A stretch of DNA of 64,000 nt, from contig JAHCAY010000001.1 in assembly GCA_019634575.1 (NCBI GenBank), positions 310,001 through 374,000 on the forward strand. The letters are read 5' to 3'. Under the pieces are notes generated by a model. The model made no database searches. It had not been told where the DNA came from and worked only from the letters and a program-made list of their open reading frames with translations. This document shows, piece after piece, positions 47,741-57,773 of the stretch (positions within the stretch are counted from its first letter, which is position 1; the number at the start of each line of letters is the position of its first letter). The DNA comes from Candidatus Didemnitutus sp. Lineage in GTDB: Bacteria; Verrucomicrobiota; Verrucomicrobiia; Opitutales; Opitutaceae. The position numbers and the translations under genes were made by a program.

Positions 47741-50047
47741 CTACTTCAGCGGGACGCGGCGGGCGGCGCTGTTGCCGGACTTGTCGTAGAGCGTGATTTC
47801 GACGGAGGTCGCATTGGCGGCTTTGGCGTCGGTGAACTCGGCGACGAAGGTTTCGCGGCGGCTGTCGAGGATGCCGTCGGCAGGTTGCTCGAGCGTGAGG
47901 TGGGCGCCGTTGTTGAGCACGAATTCGGCGCCTTCGAGGAGGCTCAAGGCGTCGTGTCCGTCGATCGTGATGCGCCAGACGCCGCCGATGTGCTCGGCCT
48001 TGGCGGCGAGGATCTCGGGCGGCGTGCGGTCGACGGTGAGATAATCGGTCTCGAAGGTGTAGCTGAGACGCTGCGCTTCGGGGCGCGGCGCCTGCTCGCG
48101 CACGGCGAGGCGCGAGCGGTAGCGGCCCTCGGGGAGGTGGCTGACGTCGAACTGCACGAAGGAGTCCGTGGTGTTGATCGCGAGGTCGGTCCACTCGTCC
48201 TTGCCTTCGGGACTGATCGAGAAGGTGGCAGCGAGGTTGTCGTCGTCCGGATCGGCAAGCGTCCAGTAGACGATTTGCGCGCCTGGCGCGGGCACGACCG
48301 GGCTGTTGAGCAGGCCGCCTTTGCGTTTGCTCGCGCCGTCGTCCTTCGTGTCGCGCGGCGAGGGGAAGAGCAACTGGCCGAGCGTCGTGGTCGGAGCCAC
48401 GGACGTTTGCTCCGGCATGGGCACGAGCCCGAGGTTGGCGGGAAAGATGCGAAAATCGTTCAGCTGCGGGCGGCGATTTTGCGGGAGATAGAAGAGCGTG
48501 GCTTTGTCGATGTTCGGTTCGGCACCGAGGAGGAACTGCCACGTCACGCGCAGTTGCATGTAGCGACCGCGCAGGCCCGGCGCGAACCAGCCGCCGTCAA
48601 GCGGCTTGAGTTCGGTCCAGTCGGTCCAGCCCTCCAGCTCGTCGCTGCCGAAGCTCGTGCGCAGCGCGACGCGCACGCGATCGGCGGCCGCGCCTTCGAG
48701 TCGGGCGAAGCGCACCTGGCCGATTTCCGAGGCGGCGCCGAGGTCGAGCTTGCGGGTTTCGAGCGAGCGGTCGGCGGTTTCGTAGAAGTTCAGCTGCGAG
48801 AGGCCGCTGGCGTTGTTGCGCAGCAAGTGAAACAGCCCGCGCGTGCCGGTGTGGCTCGGGAGAATGGCGTTCACTTGCGCCGAGGCGACGGCGCCGAGAT
48901 TCACGCTGCGGCGTTCGGCGGGGGCGTAGGCGAGCAGTTCGCCCTGCTCGCCGCCGCTGATCAGAATCCAGCGATTCGCGGCGTCATCGTGCCATGTCAG
49001 GCGGTAGAACGCGGCACCGGAACGCGCGACGACCGTCTCGGGCAAACCGCCGGCGGGAAAATAGACGAGCTGGGCGCGGCCGGTGAATTTTTCGGCGCGC
49101 GGCGCGTCGGCAGTGTCGTCCGCGGGCGGTTCCTGTTTCGCGGCGCCGGATGGCGCGGGCGTGCGATTCAGGCGCGCTTCGCCGGTCGCGCCGGAGAAGG
49201 TGATGGCGGCGTAGAACGAGCCGTCGCCGTCGGCGAGGAGGTCGGTGGTCTCGGCTTCGCGGTTCTCGAGCAGCAGGAGCGGCGCGGCCGGCTTGGCCGA
49301 GGCTCCGGCGCTCGAGCTGGCGGCGGAGGGGAAGGCGTAGACGTTGCCTTTCGGCGCCGAGCCGGCGATGACGCGGCCGTCGGGGAGCGCGAGAAGGGAG
49401 CGGACGTTGCGGTCGCGCATTTCGCCGAAGGTCGTGATGCCGTGCTTCGCGAGTTCGCTGGCGGCAAGCTTGCCCTTGGCCTCGCCGGTGGCGGCGAATT
49501 TGGCGAGGTCGACGCGGTAAATGCGTCCGGGATTGCCGGTGGCGACGAGGGCGGTCGTGGGGTCCTTGGGCAGGAGCGTGATGGCGAAAACCGAATCGGC
49601 GGGCAGCGCGACCGACGCGATGAGTTTGCCGCCGCGCACGAGATTCAGCGTGCCTTGCGGCGAAGTGCCCGCAAGGAACGCGTCGCCGTCGAGCGCGCAC
49701 AGCGCGAAGACGTGCGTGGCGTCGAGATCGACGGCGAGCTCGGGCTGGTAGTCGGTGCGCACATCGGTGTTCACGCGGAAGACTTTGCCTTCCGGGCCGG
49801 TGCCGATGAGCCAGGCTTTGTCGTCGCCGGCGCGCACGAAGGTCCAGAGCAGGTCGGCGGGAATCGCGCCGGGCAGTTCGCGCACGGTGGGTCCGACGAG
49901 CAGGCGTCCGTCGGAACGGACGGCGAGGCCCTTGATGTTGCGAGCCGGGACTTCGCGGAAGAAGTCGATCTCGAGTTGCTTGGAGAGCGGATCGGCAGCG
50001 AGCGTCGACGCGAGGGCGGCGAACGCAAGGAGAGCGGTAAGGCGCAT
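47741..50047 (-). CDS. Large exported protein with propeller-like repeats
   Basis: A 768-residue exported protein: signal peptide (MRLTALLAFAALASTLAADP), then a region rich in repeating beta-strand patterns (LLVGPTVRELPGAI, GNPGRIYRVDL, LPDGRVIAGSAPKGNVYAF, TGTRGLFHLLRNN) suggesting a beta-propeller, and a C-terminal part with possible Ig-like strands. No enzyme motif is seen and no family is recognised. It follows a peptidase-S55-domain gene by 35 bases on the same strand, so the two may act together in the periplasm. Confidence 0.7.
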   Translation of the reverse strand: MRLTALLAFAALASTLAADPLSKQLEIDFFREVPARNIKGLAVRSDGRLLVGPTVRELPGAIPADLLWTFVRAGDDKAWLIGTGPEGKVFRVNTDVRTDYQPELAVDLDATHVFALCALDGDAFLAGTSPQGTLNLVRGGKLIASVALPADSVFAITLLPKDPTTALVATGNPGRIYRVDLAKFAATGEAKGKLAASELAKHGITTFGEMRDRNVRSLLALPDGRVIAGSAPKGNVYAFPSAASSSAGASAKPAAPLLLLENREAETTDLLADGDGSFYAAITFSGATGEARLNRTPAPSGAAKQEPPADDTADAPRAEKFTGRAQLVYFPAGGLPETVVARSGAAFYRLTWHDDAANRWILISGGEQGELLAYAPAERRSVNLGAVASAQVNAILPSHTGTRGLFHLLRNNASGLSQLNFYETADRSLETRKLDLGAASEIGQVRFARLEGAAADRVRVALRTSFGSDELEGWTDWTELKPLDGGWFAPGLRGRYMQLRVTWQFLLGAEPNIDKATLFYLPQNRRPQLNDFRIFPANLGLVPMPEQTSVAPTTTLGQLLFPSPRDTKDDGASKRKGGLLNSPVVPAPGAQIVYWTLADPDDDNLAATFSISPEGKDEWTDLAINTTDSFVQFDVSHLPEGRYRSRLAVREQAPRPEAQRLSYTFETDYLTVDRTPPEILAAKAEHIGGVWRITIDGHDALSLLEGAEFVLNNGAHLTLEQPADGILDSRRETFVAEFTDAKAANATSVEITLYDKSGNSAARRVPLK

Positions 50048-50082
50048 GAGAAATCGAGAGTCCGCGGATCGGCGGGCGCGGC

Positions 50083-51867
50083 TCAATCCGTGACCTTGAG
50101 CGGGCGGCGCACGGAGGCGTTGAAGAGGCGGCCGGGCAGGAGATGCTCTTCCCAGAGCGGGAGCGCGGCCTCGCGACGCTGGTAGCGCGCGGCGTCGGCG
50201 GAACGCGCGATGCGCTCGAAGGAGCCGGGCAATTCGACGGTGGTCGCGGTGTTGTCGGTGAAGAGCTCGGTGCGTTCGACGACGGCGAGATAGAGTCCAT
50301 CGCTGTCGCGGGCGTCGCGCAGCACGTCGAGGTATTCGTCGAAGGAGCGGAGCTGGCTGACGTTCAGCGTGCGCGGGCGACCGGTGAGTTCGTCGAGCCG
50401 GCCGCCGTTCATGAGGACGATGTCGAGGTCCTTGCCGGTCCACTCGGGCGGCACAGGAATGCGGACGGTCTCGGTGGATTTTTCCGACTGAAAACCGCGC
50501 CAGCTGATCGTGGCGGTCAGCGCGTCGCCGGCGGAGGCGGTCGTGCGGGAGACTTGGAAGAGTTCGAGGTAGCCGACGGGCGTCTCGGCGGTTTCCTCGA
50601 CGGCAAAGCGGATTTTTCCCGGGAAAGTGCGCTCGTAGGGATTGAAGAGCCACTGCTGGAGATTCTGCGTGAACTCGCCGACGCCTTGCGCGAAACCCTG
50701 CGGGCCGGGATAGAGGCGGCTGAATTCGAGCGGCTCGCGTCCGGCGTATTCGACGGTGGCGCGGAGGCGGAAGCCGCGCGTGAGACCGGCCTCGTTGGAG
50801 CCGAGCACGGCCTGGGTGAGGCCGGTGGCGGCGATGGTGGGCAACAGCATCTCGTGTTGCACGACCGAGAAGTGGAGGCTCTTGCGATTGAGGCGCGCGG
50901 GCAGGCTGATCTCGACCGGCACGAGGTGCGGCATGCGGCCGACCTCGCCGTAGATGCCGGACAGGCGGTCCTGCGAAAACGAGCCGATCACGCGGCCGGT
51001 GTTGGCGACTTTGACGGAGTTGAGCGAACTCGGGAGAATCGTGACGATCTCGGCCTCCGCCATCGGCACCTCGGTGGCGCCGAGCGTCATGAGCGGATGA
51101 CCGAACGCCAGCACGTGCGTGCCGTCGATGTGCGAAACCGTGCCGCTGGCGGCCATCGAGACGTCGCCCACGGCGAGCGCGGCGGCGACGACACCGCCAG
51201 GTTTGAGATTCGCAGCGGGGGCGGTCGGCGTTTCCTCGGCGGCCGAGCCGAGGTTGCCGCCGAGCGCGACGGCGTTGAGGCCGATGGCCTCGAATTGCGG
51301 GGCCATGACTTCCGCGACTTGCGGCGCAATGCCGCCGAGCGAGAAGACGGGGCGGAACGGCTGGAAATCCGTGCTGCCGCCGGCGCGCGGCGCGGTGCGA
51401 CCTTCGCGCGCGCGCGAGCCGTTGACCGGGATCGGCAGGGTCGTCGCGGGCGCGGGCAGGCTCGCGGGGAGCGCACTGACTTCGAGCATGTCCGCGATGG
51501 GCGTGAAACCGGCGTAACGGACGGTCTCGAAACGCTGGATTTGATAGGAGAGCACGCCGACGAGCTTGCCGTCGATGTAGAGCGGGCTGCCGCTCATGCC
51601 GGCGACGGCGCCCATGGGTTGGACGCGTGGGTCGGTGAGTTCGCAGAGGATGAGGCTTTTGCCGGGGCCGAGGGCGTTTTGGAGGACGCCGGTGACTTGG
51701 ACGGCAAACGGCTCGGATTGCGTGCCGCGGAAAACGGTCCAGACCTCGCCCTTCATGCCGGGCTGCAACTCCGAGAGCGGGAGCACCGGAGCGTTCGCCG
51801 GCTGCGCCTGCGCCGCGACGCCGATGAGCAATGCGGCAGCGAGGGCGTGGAGGGAGAAAAATCGCAT
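50083..51867 (-). CDS. Stand-alone SpoIVB-type peptidase S55 domain protein
   Basis: A 594-residue exported protein (signal peptide about residues 1-22, ending near AQAQ). The S55-type block LQPGMKGEVWTVFRGT is followed by GAVAGMSGSPLYIDGKLVG with Ser92 as probable nucleophile (GMSGSP), and SHIDGTHVLAFGHPLMTLG with His257. SpoIVB has the histidine before the serine; here the serine motif precedes the FGHP motif, so the domain is permuted or the assignment is only to a relative. The C-terminal half (from about residue 430) is of unknown fold. It lies between hemL (34 bases upstream) and the propeller-like gene (35 bases downstream). Confidence 0.8.
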   Translation of the reverse strand: MRFFSLHALAAALLIGVAAQAQPANAPVLPLSELQPGMKGEVWTVFRGTQSEPFAVQVTGVLQNALGPGKSLILCELTDPRVQPMGAVAGMSGSPLYIDGKLVGVLSYQIQRFETVRYAGFTPIADMLEVSALPASLPAPATTLPIPVNGSRAREGRTAPRAGGSTDFQPFRPVFSLGGIAPQVAEVMAPQFEAIGLNAVALGGNLGSAAEETPTAPAANLKPGGVVAAALAVGDVSMAASGTVSHIDGTHVLAFGHPLMTLGATEVPMAEAEIVTILPSSLNSVKVANTGRVIGSFSQDRLSGIYGEVGRMPHLVPVEISLPARLNRKSLHFSVVQHEMLLPTIAATGLTQAVLGSNEAGLTRGFRLRATVEYAGREPLEFSRLYPGPQGFAQGVGEFTQNLQQWLFNPYERTFPGKIRFAVEETAETPVGYLELFQVSRTTASAGDALTATISWRGFQSEKSTETVRIPVPPEWTGKDLDIVLMNGGRLDELTGRPRTLNVSQLRSFDEYLDVLRDARDSDGLYLAVVERTELFTDNTATTVELPGSFERIARSADAARYQRREAALPLWEEHLLPGRLFNASVRRPLKVTD

Positions 51868-51901
51868 GGTGCTCTAGGTAAACGGCACGAAGGGCCGTTT
51901 C

Positions 51902-53179
51902 TTAGAGCGACGTAATGGCCTTCGCTATGGTTTCGCAAGCACGAGCGATGGCATTCCCTTCGTGGGCGGTGCTGAGGAACCACGCTTCGTAGGCGCTCGG
52001 CGGCAGGTAGACGCCGCCGTCGAGGCAGGCGTGGAAGAACCGCCCGAAGAGCTTCGCGTCGGACTTCAGCGCCGTGGGCATGTCGCGCACGGGCGTCGGC
52101 GTGAAGAACAGGCTGAACATCGAGCCGACTTGCGGGGCTTGGAGCGGGATGCCTTTGGCGGACGCTGCGGATTTCGCGGCGGCGACCACCTGGCGACCGA
52201 GCGCGTCGAGGCGTGCGTAAGGATTCAACTCGTCGAGCATGCGCAGCGACATGATGCCGGCGGCCATCGCGAGCGGGTTGCCGCTGAGAGTGCCGGCCTG
52301 ATAAACGGGACCGAGCGGCGCGAGATAATCCATGATCTCGGCGCGGCCGCCGAAGGCCCCGACGGGGAGACCGCCGCCGATGATTTTTCCGAGCGTCGTG
52401 AGGTCGGGCGTGATTTTCTCGAGTTCCTGCACGCCGCCGCGGGCGAGGCGGAAGCCCGTCATGACTTCGTCGAAGATCAACACGGTGCCGTGCGCGGCGG
52501 TGAGTTGGCGGACGGATTGCAGGTAGCCCGCGTCCGGTTTGATGAAGCCGACGTTGCCGATGTAGGGTTCGAGGATCACACACGCGATCTGGCCGGGATT
52601 GGCGGCGAACGCAGCTTGGAGGGCGGGGGCGTCGTTGTAGGGGAGGACGATCGTCTCACGCGCAAAGGCCGCGGGCACGCCGGCGCTGTCGGGATGGCCG
52701 TGCGTGAGGGCGCCGGAACCGGCGGCGACCAGCAGGGAATCACTGTGGCCGTGATAGCAGCCGGCGAACTTCACGATCTTGTCGCGCTTGGTGAAGCCGC
52801 GGGCGAGCCGGATGGCGGACATCGTGGCCTCCGTGCCGCTGGAGCACATGCGGACCTTCTCGATCGACGGGAAGAACTTCACGATCAGCTCAGCCATTTC
52901 GACTTCGAGCGGATTGGGCGTGCCAAACGAGGTGCCGCGCTCGAGTGCGTCGGCGATGGCGGCCTTGATGCGCGGGTGGTTGTGGCCGTGGATCGCGGGG
53001 CCCCAGGTGCAGACGAAGTCGATCAACTCGCGGCCGTCCGCCGTCGTGAGCGTGGCACCCTGCGCGGAGCGGGTGAAGAACGGCGCGCCGCCGACGGAGC
53101 GGAAGGCGCGGACAGGGGAGTTCACGCCGCCGGGGATGAGCTGTTTGGCGCGTTCAAAGAGTTGTTCGGAACTGGTCAT
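51902..53179 (-). CDS. hemL: Glutamate-1-semialdehyde 2,1-aminomutase
   Basis: A 425-residue PLP enzyme making 5-aminolevulinate for haem synthesis. Seen: [13 protein letters not shown] at the start, [18 protein letters not shown] (gating and PLP phosphate region, residues 113-130), D237 in FDEVMTG, the Schiff-base lysine K265 ([10 protein letters not shown]) and [10 protein letters not shown]. Length is typical. It precedes the S55 peptidase gene by 34 bases and may be co-transcribed with it, though no functional link is apparent. Confidence 0.97.
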   Translation of the reverse strand: MTSSEQLFERAKQLIPGGVNSPVRAFRSVGGAPFFTRSAQGATLTTADGRELIDFVCTWGPAIHGHNHPRIKAAIADALERGTSFGTPNPLEVEMAELIVKFFPSIEKVRMCSSGTEATMSAIRLARGFTKRDKIVKFAGCYHGHSDSLLVAAGSGALTHGHPDSAGVPAAFARETIVLPYNDAPALQAAFAANPGQIACVILEPYIGNVGFIKPDAGYLQSVRQLTAAHGTVLIFDEVMTGFRLARGGVQELEKITPDLTTLGKIIGGGLPVGAFGGRAEIMDYLAPLGPVYQAGTLSGNPLAMAAGIMSLRMLDELNPYARLDALGRQVVAAAKSAASAKGIPLQAPQVGSMFSLFFTPTPVRDMPTALKSDAKLFGRFFHACLDGGVYLPPSAYEAWFLSTAHEGNAIARACETIAKAITSL

Positions 53180-53232
53180 CGGGAAAAGGTTAGCGATGGG
53201 GATGAATCGGAGCCGCGCGTTTTCTGCGGAAT

Positions 53233-54882
53233 TCAGCTCACGTATTTTTGCACGATCGGGATGCGGCGGCCGACGCCGAAGGCGAGGGGCGTGATTTTCA
53301 GGCCGGGGGCGGCTTGCTTGCGCTTGTATTCGCTGAGGTCGACTTTGCGGACGACGTCGTGCACCACCGCTTGAGGGAAGCCCTGCGCAACGAGGTCGGC
53401 GCGCGACAGGCCTTCCTCGACGTAGCCGCGGAGGATGGCGTCGAGTTGATCGTAGGGCGGCAGGCTTTCCTGGTCGGTCTGGTTCGGGCGCAGCTCGGCG
53501 CTCGGCGCCTTGTCGATCGTGTTCTGCGGAATGATCTCACGCTCGCGGTTGATCCAGCGGGAGAGTGCGTAGACCTGCGTCTTGAACACATCCGAGATGA
53601 CGGCGAGTCCACCGCACATGTCGCCGTAGAGTGTGCAATAGCCGACAGCCAGCTCGCTCTTGTTGCCGGTGGTGAGGAGGAGCGAGTTGAACTTGTTCGA
53701 CATCGCCATGAGCAACAGGCCGCGCGCGCGCGCCTGGATGTTCTCCTCGGCGACGCTAGGGGCGTGACCGGCGAATTGCGGAGCGAGCGCGGCATCGGCG
53801 GCGGCAACGGTGTCGGCGATGGAGATCGTATGAAACGCGATCCCGAGGTGGCGCGCGAGCGCAGCGGCGTCGTCGCGCGAGTGCGCACTCGAAATCGCGG
53901 AGGGCAAGCTGATGCCAGTGACGTTCTCCGCGCCCAGCGCAGCAACGGCCAACACCGCCACGACCGCCGAGTCGATGCCGCCCGAGAGCCCTACCAGCGC
54001 ACGTCGGAAGCCCGTTTTGCGCGCGTAGTCCTTCACGCCGAGCACGAGGCCGTCGAACATGTCCGCGAGCTCATCCTGGGCGTAAGTCGGATGCAGCGCC
54101 GCGACGGCGGGCGTTGCGGCGGCGACGTCCACCACGCGCAGCTCTTCCTGAAAGGCAGCGAGCCCAGCCAGCGGGCGCCCCACGGCATCGACGACCACGC
54201 TGCGTCCCTCGAAAACAAGCTCATCATTTCCGCCGACCGAGTTGCAATAGACGATCGGACAACCGCAAGTGCGCGCGGCAGCGGCGATGAGCTCGAGGCG
54301 CACGGCGTTTTTCGCCAAGTGCCAGGGACTCGCCGACAGATTGATCATGAGGTCGACCTGCGCGGCGGCGTGCGAGCGAATCGGGTCGAGATGGTAGCGG
54401 CGGTGGGCGCTCCCGAGATCGTTCGCCCAGATATCCTCGCAAATGGTGAGACCAATGCGGCGGCCGCCGAATTCGATGGTTGCCGGTTCGCGTGCCGGTT
54501 CGAAATAGCGGTCCTCATCGAAGACGTCGTAAGTCGGCAGGAGACATTTGTGCGCCACGCGACGAATGGTGCCATGGTGACAGAAAGCGGCTGCGTTGAA
54601 AGCCGGCCGGCCTTCGCGAGTGGGGTTGGCCGCCACGAAACCGATCAACGCCGGCACAGGGCCGATTTGCGCCGCGAGTTCGGCAGTGGCGCGTTCGACG
54701 TCCGCGATAAACCGGCGCCGGAAAAGCAGGTCGCGCGGCGGGTAGCCGCAAACGGCGAGTTCGGGAAAGACGACGATCTCCGCGCCGTCGGCGACGAGGC
54801 GGCGGTAGGCGTCGAGGATGCGTGTCTGGTTGCCCGCGAGGTCGCCGACGATGGTGTTGATCTGAGCCAGTCCGATCCGCAT
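53233..54882 (-). CDS. nadE: Glutamine-hydrolysing NAD+ synthetase
   Basis: A 549-residue two-domain enzyme: an N-terminal nitrilase-type glutaminase (E41, K112, C148 in TICEDIW) and a C-terminal ATP-dependent synthetase with the pyrophosphatase loop LSGGIDSA. It amidates nicotinic acid adenine dinucleotide to NAD+ with ammonia from glutamine. Further blocks: [20 protein letters not shown] and [18 protein letters not shown]. It is divergent from maf with 87 bases between. Confidence 0.97.
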   Translation of the reverse strand: MRIGLAQINTIVGDLAGNQTRILDAYRRLVADGAEIVVFPELAVCGYPPRDLLFRRRFIADVERATAELAAQIGPVPALIGFVAANPTREGRPAFNAAAFCHHGTIRRVAHKCLLPTYDVFDEDRYFEPAREPATIEFGGRRIGLTICEDIWANDLGSAHRRYHLDPIRSHAAAQVDLMINLSASPWHLAKNAVRLELIAAAARTCGCPIVYCNSVGGNDELVFEGRSVVVDAVGRPLAGLAAFQEELRVVDVAAATPAVAALHPTYAQDELADMFDGLVLGVKDYARKTGFRRALVGLSGGIDSAVVAVLAVAALGAENVTGISLPSAISSAHSRDDAAALARHLGIAFHTISIADTVAAADAALAPQFAGHAPSVAEENIQARARGLLLMAMSNKFNSLLLTTGNKSELAVGYCTLYGDMCGGLAVISDVFKTQVYALSRWINREREIIPQNTIDKAPSAELRPNQTDQESLPPYDQLDAILRGYVEEGLSRADLVAQGFPQAVVHDVVRKVDLSEYKRKQAAPGLKITPLAFGVGRRIPIVQKYVS

Positions 54883-54969
54883 GTCGCCGGAAACGTGGGC
54901 ACCGGGCGGGCGGCTGGCAACAGCTACTTCCCGCTAGCCGGACGGCGATTTCCCTGCCAACTGTGCCGC

Positions 54970-55542
54970 GTGCCGCGCCTCATCCTTGCCTCCGCCTCGC
55001 CCCGCCGCCGCGAACTCCTCGGCCAGCTTGCCGTGCCCTTCGAGATCGTCACGGCCGCCGTGACCGAGCACGAGGCTCCGGATGCCGACCCGCGGCACTT
55101 GGTGCTGCACAACGCCGCCCTCAAGGCCGAGTGGGTGAGCGCGCGCCATCCGGACGCCGTCGTCCTCGGCGCCGACACGACAGTCTGTATCGACAACCAT
55201 GTGCTGAACAAGCCCGCCGATCCCGCCGAGGCGCGCGCGATGTTGCGGCGGTTGAGCGGACGCACGCATTCGGTTTTCACCGGGCTGGCGCTGTGGGGTG
55301 GCGCGGACGGTCTGCGCGTCGACGAGATCGTGGAAAGCCGCGTGACGTTCAAAGCCCTCGATGAGCCGACCATTTCGCGCTACCTCGAATGCGTCCATAC
55401 CCTCGACAAGGCCGGTGGTTACGCGATCCAAGAGCACGGCGACCTGATCGTCGCGTCATATACCGGGTCGCTCACGAACATTGTCGGCCTTCCCGTCGAA
55501 GAAACGAGAACACTTTTGACTCGCGCGGGTCTGATGCGCTGA
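54970..55542 (+). CDS. maf: Maf-like nucleoside triphosphate pyrophosphatase
   Basis: A 190-residue Maf/YhdE family protein that hydrolyses modified nucleoside triphosphates and is linked to septum formation. The ASASPRRRELL motif (residues 7-17) begins the protein; VLGADTTVCID holds the acidic metal site and GYAIQEHGDLIVASYTGSLTNIVGLP is the C-terminal block. The start is the GTG at 54970 in frame with the motif. It is the first gene of a three-gene unit with a TonB-like protein 13 bases downstream. Confidence 0.92.
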   Translation: MPRLILASASPRRRELLGQLAVPFEIVTAAVTEHEAPDADPRHLVLHNAALKAEWVSARHPDAVVLGADTTVCIDNHVLNKPADPAEARAMLRRLSGRTHSVFTGLALWGGADGLRVDEIVESRVTFKALDEPTISRYLECVHTLDKAGGYAIQEHGDLIVASYTGSLTNIVGLPVEETRTLLTRAGLMR

Positions 55543-55555
55543 ATCCGCCCCGAAA

Positions 55556-56680
55556 GTGGTAACCTCGACCAATCCTCTGCGTCCCGACACCGCGCCCGAG
55601 CCCAGCTCGCCGGTCCAGGCGCCCTCGAATCGCTCGATCGCGATCGGCCTGCTCTGCACGCTGCTCTTCCACGTCCTGCTGCTGTGCCTCGCGCCGCTGT
55701 TCCCGGTCGAGAAGTTCGCCGGCTCGCACTCGAACCTCGATTGGGTCGCGAAGGCGAACCGCGGCAAGGAGTTCAACTTCGAGCTCGCGCAACCCGAGCC
55801 GCAGCCGAAGCAGCCCGACCCCTTCAAGTTCGTCGAAACGAACCCGGACGCGCCCGAAAACACGCCGGACAAGACGAACAATTACTCGAACCGCAACCAG
55901 CAGTCGGCGCAGCAGGAGAAGCCGACCGAGACCGATCCGGAGAACCGCCCGAGCATCAAGGGGCGAGACGACATCAAGAACGACTCCGCCATCGTCTCCG
56001 GCGACATGGCGCGCCCGCAGGACGGCGCCGCGGTGACCGCCATGCAAAACGCGCTGGAGAACGCCACGCCTCAAGCCGCCCAGCAGGCCCGCGCCGAGCA
56101 GATCCCCTTGCAAGGCACCGAAAAAATCGACGGCAAGTCGGAGGACGGCGTCGGCAGCAACATTTCGCAGAGCCAGTCGCCCTCGAACAATGCCGCGCAG
56201 TTCCAGGAAGGCGCAAAGAACGGCAAGAGCGCGACCGGCGGCCTCACCGAGAGCCCCGACGTCCAGGAACAACGCCCGAAGCCGAAGGCCCGCCCGCGAC
56301 TCACCCAAGCGCGCCCGAACGTGCTGCAGAACCGTTTGGCCGGCGTGCAAAACATCGGCATCCTCGGCATCGACGCGCGTTGGAGCGAATACGGCGAATA
56401 CATGCAGGAGTTCGTCGAGATCGTGCAGGCGTCGTGGTATTCGATCCTCGACGAATCGCGCATCGCGCCGAAGTCCGGCACGCATGTCTTCGTGACCTTC
56501 ACGCTCAATGCCGAAGGCGAAGTCTCCGTGGTGAACACCGAGGAGACCGCCGGCAAGCAGGGCACCTACGCATGCACGAACGCACTGACGATGCGCCAGC
56601 CCTACCGCAAGTGGACCGACCAGATGATCGCCGTGCTCGGCAAACAGCAGACGATCACGTTCAGTTTCTATTACTGGTGA
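55556..56680 (+). CDS. TonB-like membrane-anchored protein
   Basis: A 374-residue protein with one membrane helix near the N-terminus (about residues 28-48, IAIGLLCTLLFHVLLLCLAPLF), a long polar Pro/Gln/Lys-rich spacer typical of a TonB-type periplasmic linker, and a C-terminal domain (about residues 285-374, GTHVFVTFTLNAEGEVSVV...) resembling TonB or TolA C-termini. It could couple inner membrane energy to outer membrane receptors, but no exbB/exbD genes are near. The start is a GTG at 55556. It overlaps the following pseudouridine synthase gene by four bases (GTGA). Confidence 0.72.
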   Translation: MVTSTNPLRPDTAPEPSSPVQAPSNRSIAIGLLCTLLFHVLLLCLAPLFPVEKFAGSHSNLDWVAKANRGKEFNFELAQPEPQPKQPDPFKFVETNPDAPENTPDKTNNYSNRNQQSAQQEKPTETDPENRPSIKGRDDIKNDSAIVSGDMARPQDGAAVTAMQNALENATPQAAQQARAEQIPLQGTEKIDGKSEDGVGSNISQSQSPSNNAAQFQEGAKNGKSATGGLTESPDVQEQRPKPKARPRLTQARPNVLQNRLAGVQNIGILGIDARWSEYGEYMQEFVEIVQASWYSILDESRIAPKSGTHVFVTFTLNAEGEVSVVNTEETAGKQGTYACTNALTMRQPYRKWTDQMIAVLGKQQTITFSFYYW

Positions 56681-57438
56681 GCGCCGTCGGGGCAGAGTTT
56701 TGGTCGGCCATCCCGCTCGGGTTCGGCGTCAAGTTGTGCGCGCACGACGCCAATAGCCTCGCGGCGTTCGACAAGCCCGCCGGCGTGCTGTCGCATCCCA
56801 ACTCGCGCGCCGACGAACCGCGCTCGCTGCTGACCTGCCGCTACGACGAAGCGGCGGAGAGCTGGATCTGGACCGACGAAGCGGGAGTGGAGCGGCGCGT
56901 CTGGCTCCTGAACCGCCTCGATGGTGCGACCTCGGGAGTAATTCTCGTCGCGGCGGAGGCCGCGCTGGCGCGGGCGATCAAGGAGCAGTTCGCGCGGAAA
57001 CAAATCCGCAAGGTCTACCACGCGCTCGTTTTCGGCAAACCCTCGGAACGGGTTCAACTCTGGCGCGATCTGCTCGCGGTCCAAAAGAAGGGCGGCCAGG
57101 TGCGCACGAGCGTGAGCGCCGGCCACATACCCGCCGTGACGCAATTCAGCTTCGTGCGGCACCAGCAAGGAGCGTTCTCGACGTCGCTGATCAAACTCGA
57201 GCCGCATACCGGACGCAGCCATCAGCTCCGCGTGCAATGCGCCAAGCGCCACCTGCCGATCGTCGGCGACCAGACCTACGGCGACTTCGGTCTGAACCGC
57301 GCCTTCGCAAAGGCCACGGGCGAGAAGCGCCTGTTCCTCCACTCGCTTGAGACGAGTTTCAGTTACGAATTCGCCGGCGCAACGCACCACTTCAAGGCGC
57401 ACGCGCCACTGCCGGCGGAGTTTGAGCAAAGATATTGA
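56677..57438 (+). CDS. RluA-family pseudouridine synthase
   Basis: A 253-residue pseudouridine synthase with the RluA-like core: the N-terminal FDKPAGVLSHPN block, the catalytic aspartate in LNRLDGATSGVILVAA, and LEPHTGRSHQLRVQCAKRHLPIVGDQTYG. It isomerises uridine in rRNA or tRNA; the exact site is unknown. The start is a GTG at 56677 overlapping the preceding gene's stop by four bases. It ends before a lower-GC toxin-antitoxin pair. Confidence 0.9.
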   Translation: MSAVGAEFWSAIPLGFGVKLCAHDANSLAAFDKPAGVLSHPNSRADEPRSLLTCRYDEAAESWIWTDEAGVERRVWLLNRLDGATSGVILVAAEAALARAIKEQFARKQIRKVYHALVFGKPSERVQLWRDLLAVQKKGGQVRTSVSAGHIPAVTQFSFVRHQQGAFSTSLIKLEPHTGRSHQLRVQCAKRHLPIVGDQTYGDFGLNRAFAKATGEKRLFLHSLETSFSYEFAGATHHFKAHAPLPAEFEQRY

Positions 57439-57452
57439 ACGTTGACTCGGAT

Positions 57453-57773
57453 ATGTATGTGGCCACGCATGGCCACATGCGCGCAAAAAAGAAATCTCGG
57501 CAAACGGGCGTTGCTGAACCGGCCTCTTCCTACGCGACTGAGCCTCACGAAGTGAGTGTGCGTATGGCCAAGGATCAATTGTCGGCTCTTTTGGAACGCG
57601 CGGCTCGCGGCGAAGAAATTATCATTACAAGCGACGGCGTGCCGAAGGCTACGTTGTCGCGCTACAAGCCCAAACCACAGGTAAAGGCGTTCGAGCCCGA
57701 CATGGCCTGGCTGAGGTCGATGCCGCTTTTGTCCGATTCAACGTCAGCCATTCGAGCAGAGCGGGACGTTTGA
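57453..57773 (+). CDS. Phd/YefM-type antitoxin
   Basis: An antitoxin with a Phd/YefM-like core (EVSVRMAKDQLSALLERAARGEEIIITSDGVPKATLSRY) preceded by a basic N-terminal leader. Starts at ATG 57453 and ATG 57477 are both possible; the second lies inside a palindrome. The C-terminal tail (about 25 residues, acidic/hydrophobic) would neutralise the PIN partner. Its stop overlaps the PIN gene start. The GC content is visibly lower than that of the neighbours, a sign of transfer. Confidence 0.82.
   Translation: MYVATHGHMRAKKKSRQTGVAEPASSYATEPHEVSVRMAKDQLSALLERAARGEEIIITSDGVPKATLSRYKPKPQVKAFEPDMAWLRSMPLLSDSTSAIRAERDV
57457..57478. promoter_or_regulatory. 9-bp palindrome at the antitoxin start
   Basis: ATGTGGCCA (57457-57465) and TGGCCACAT (57470-57478) form a perfect inverted repeat with a 4-base spacer. 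It covers the second candidate start codon (57477) of the antitoxin gene, so it is a good candidate operator for autoregulation by the antitoxin-toxin complex. Confidence 0.55.
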
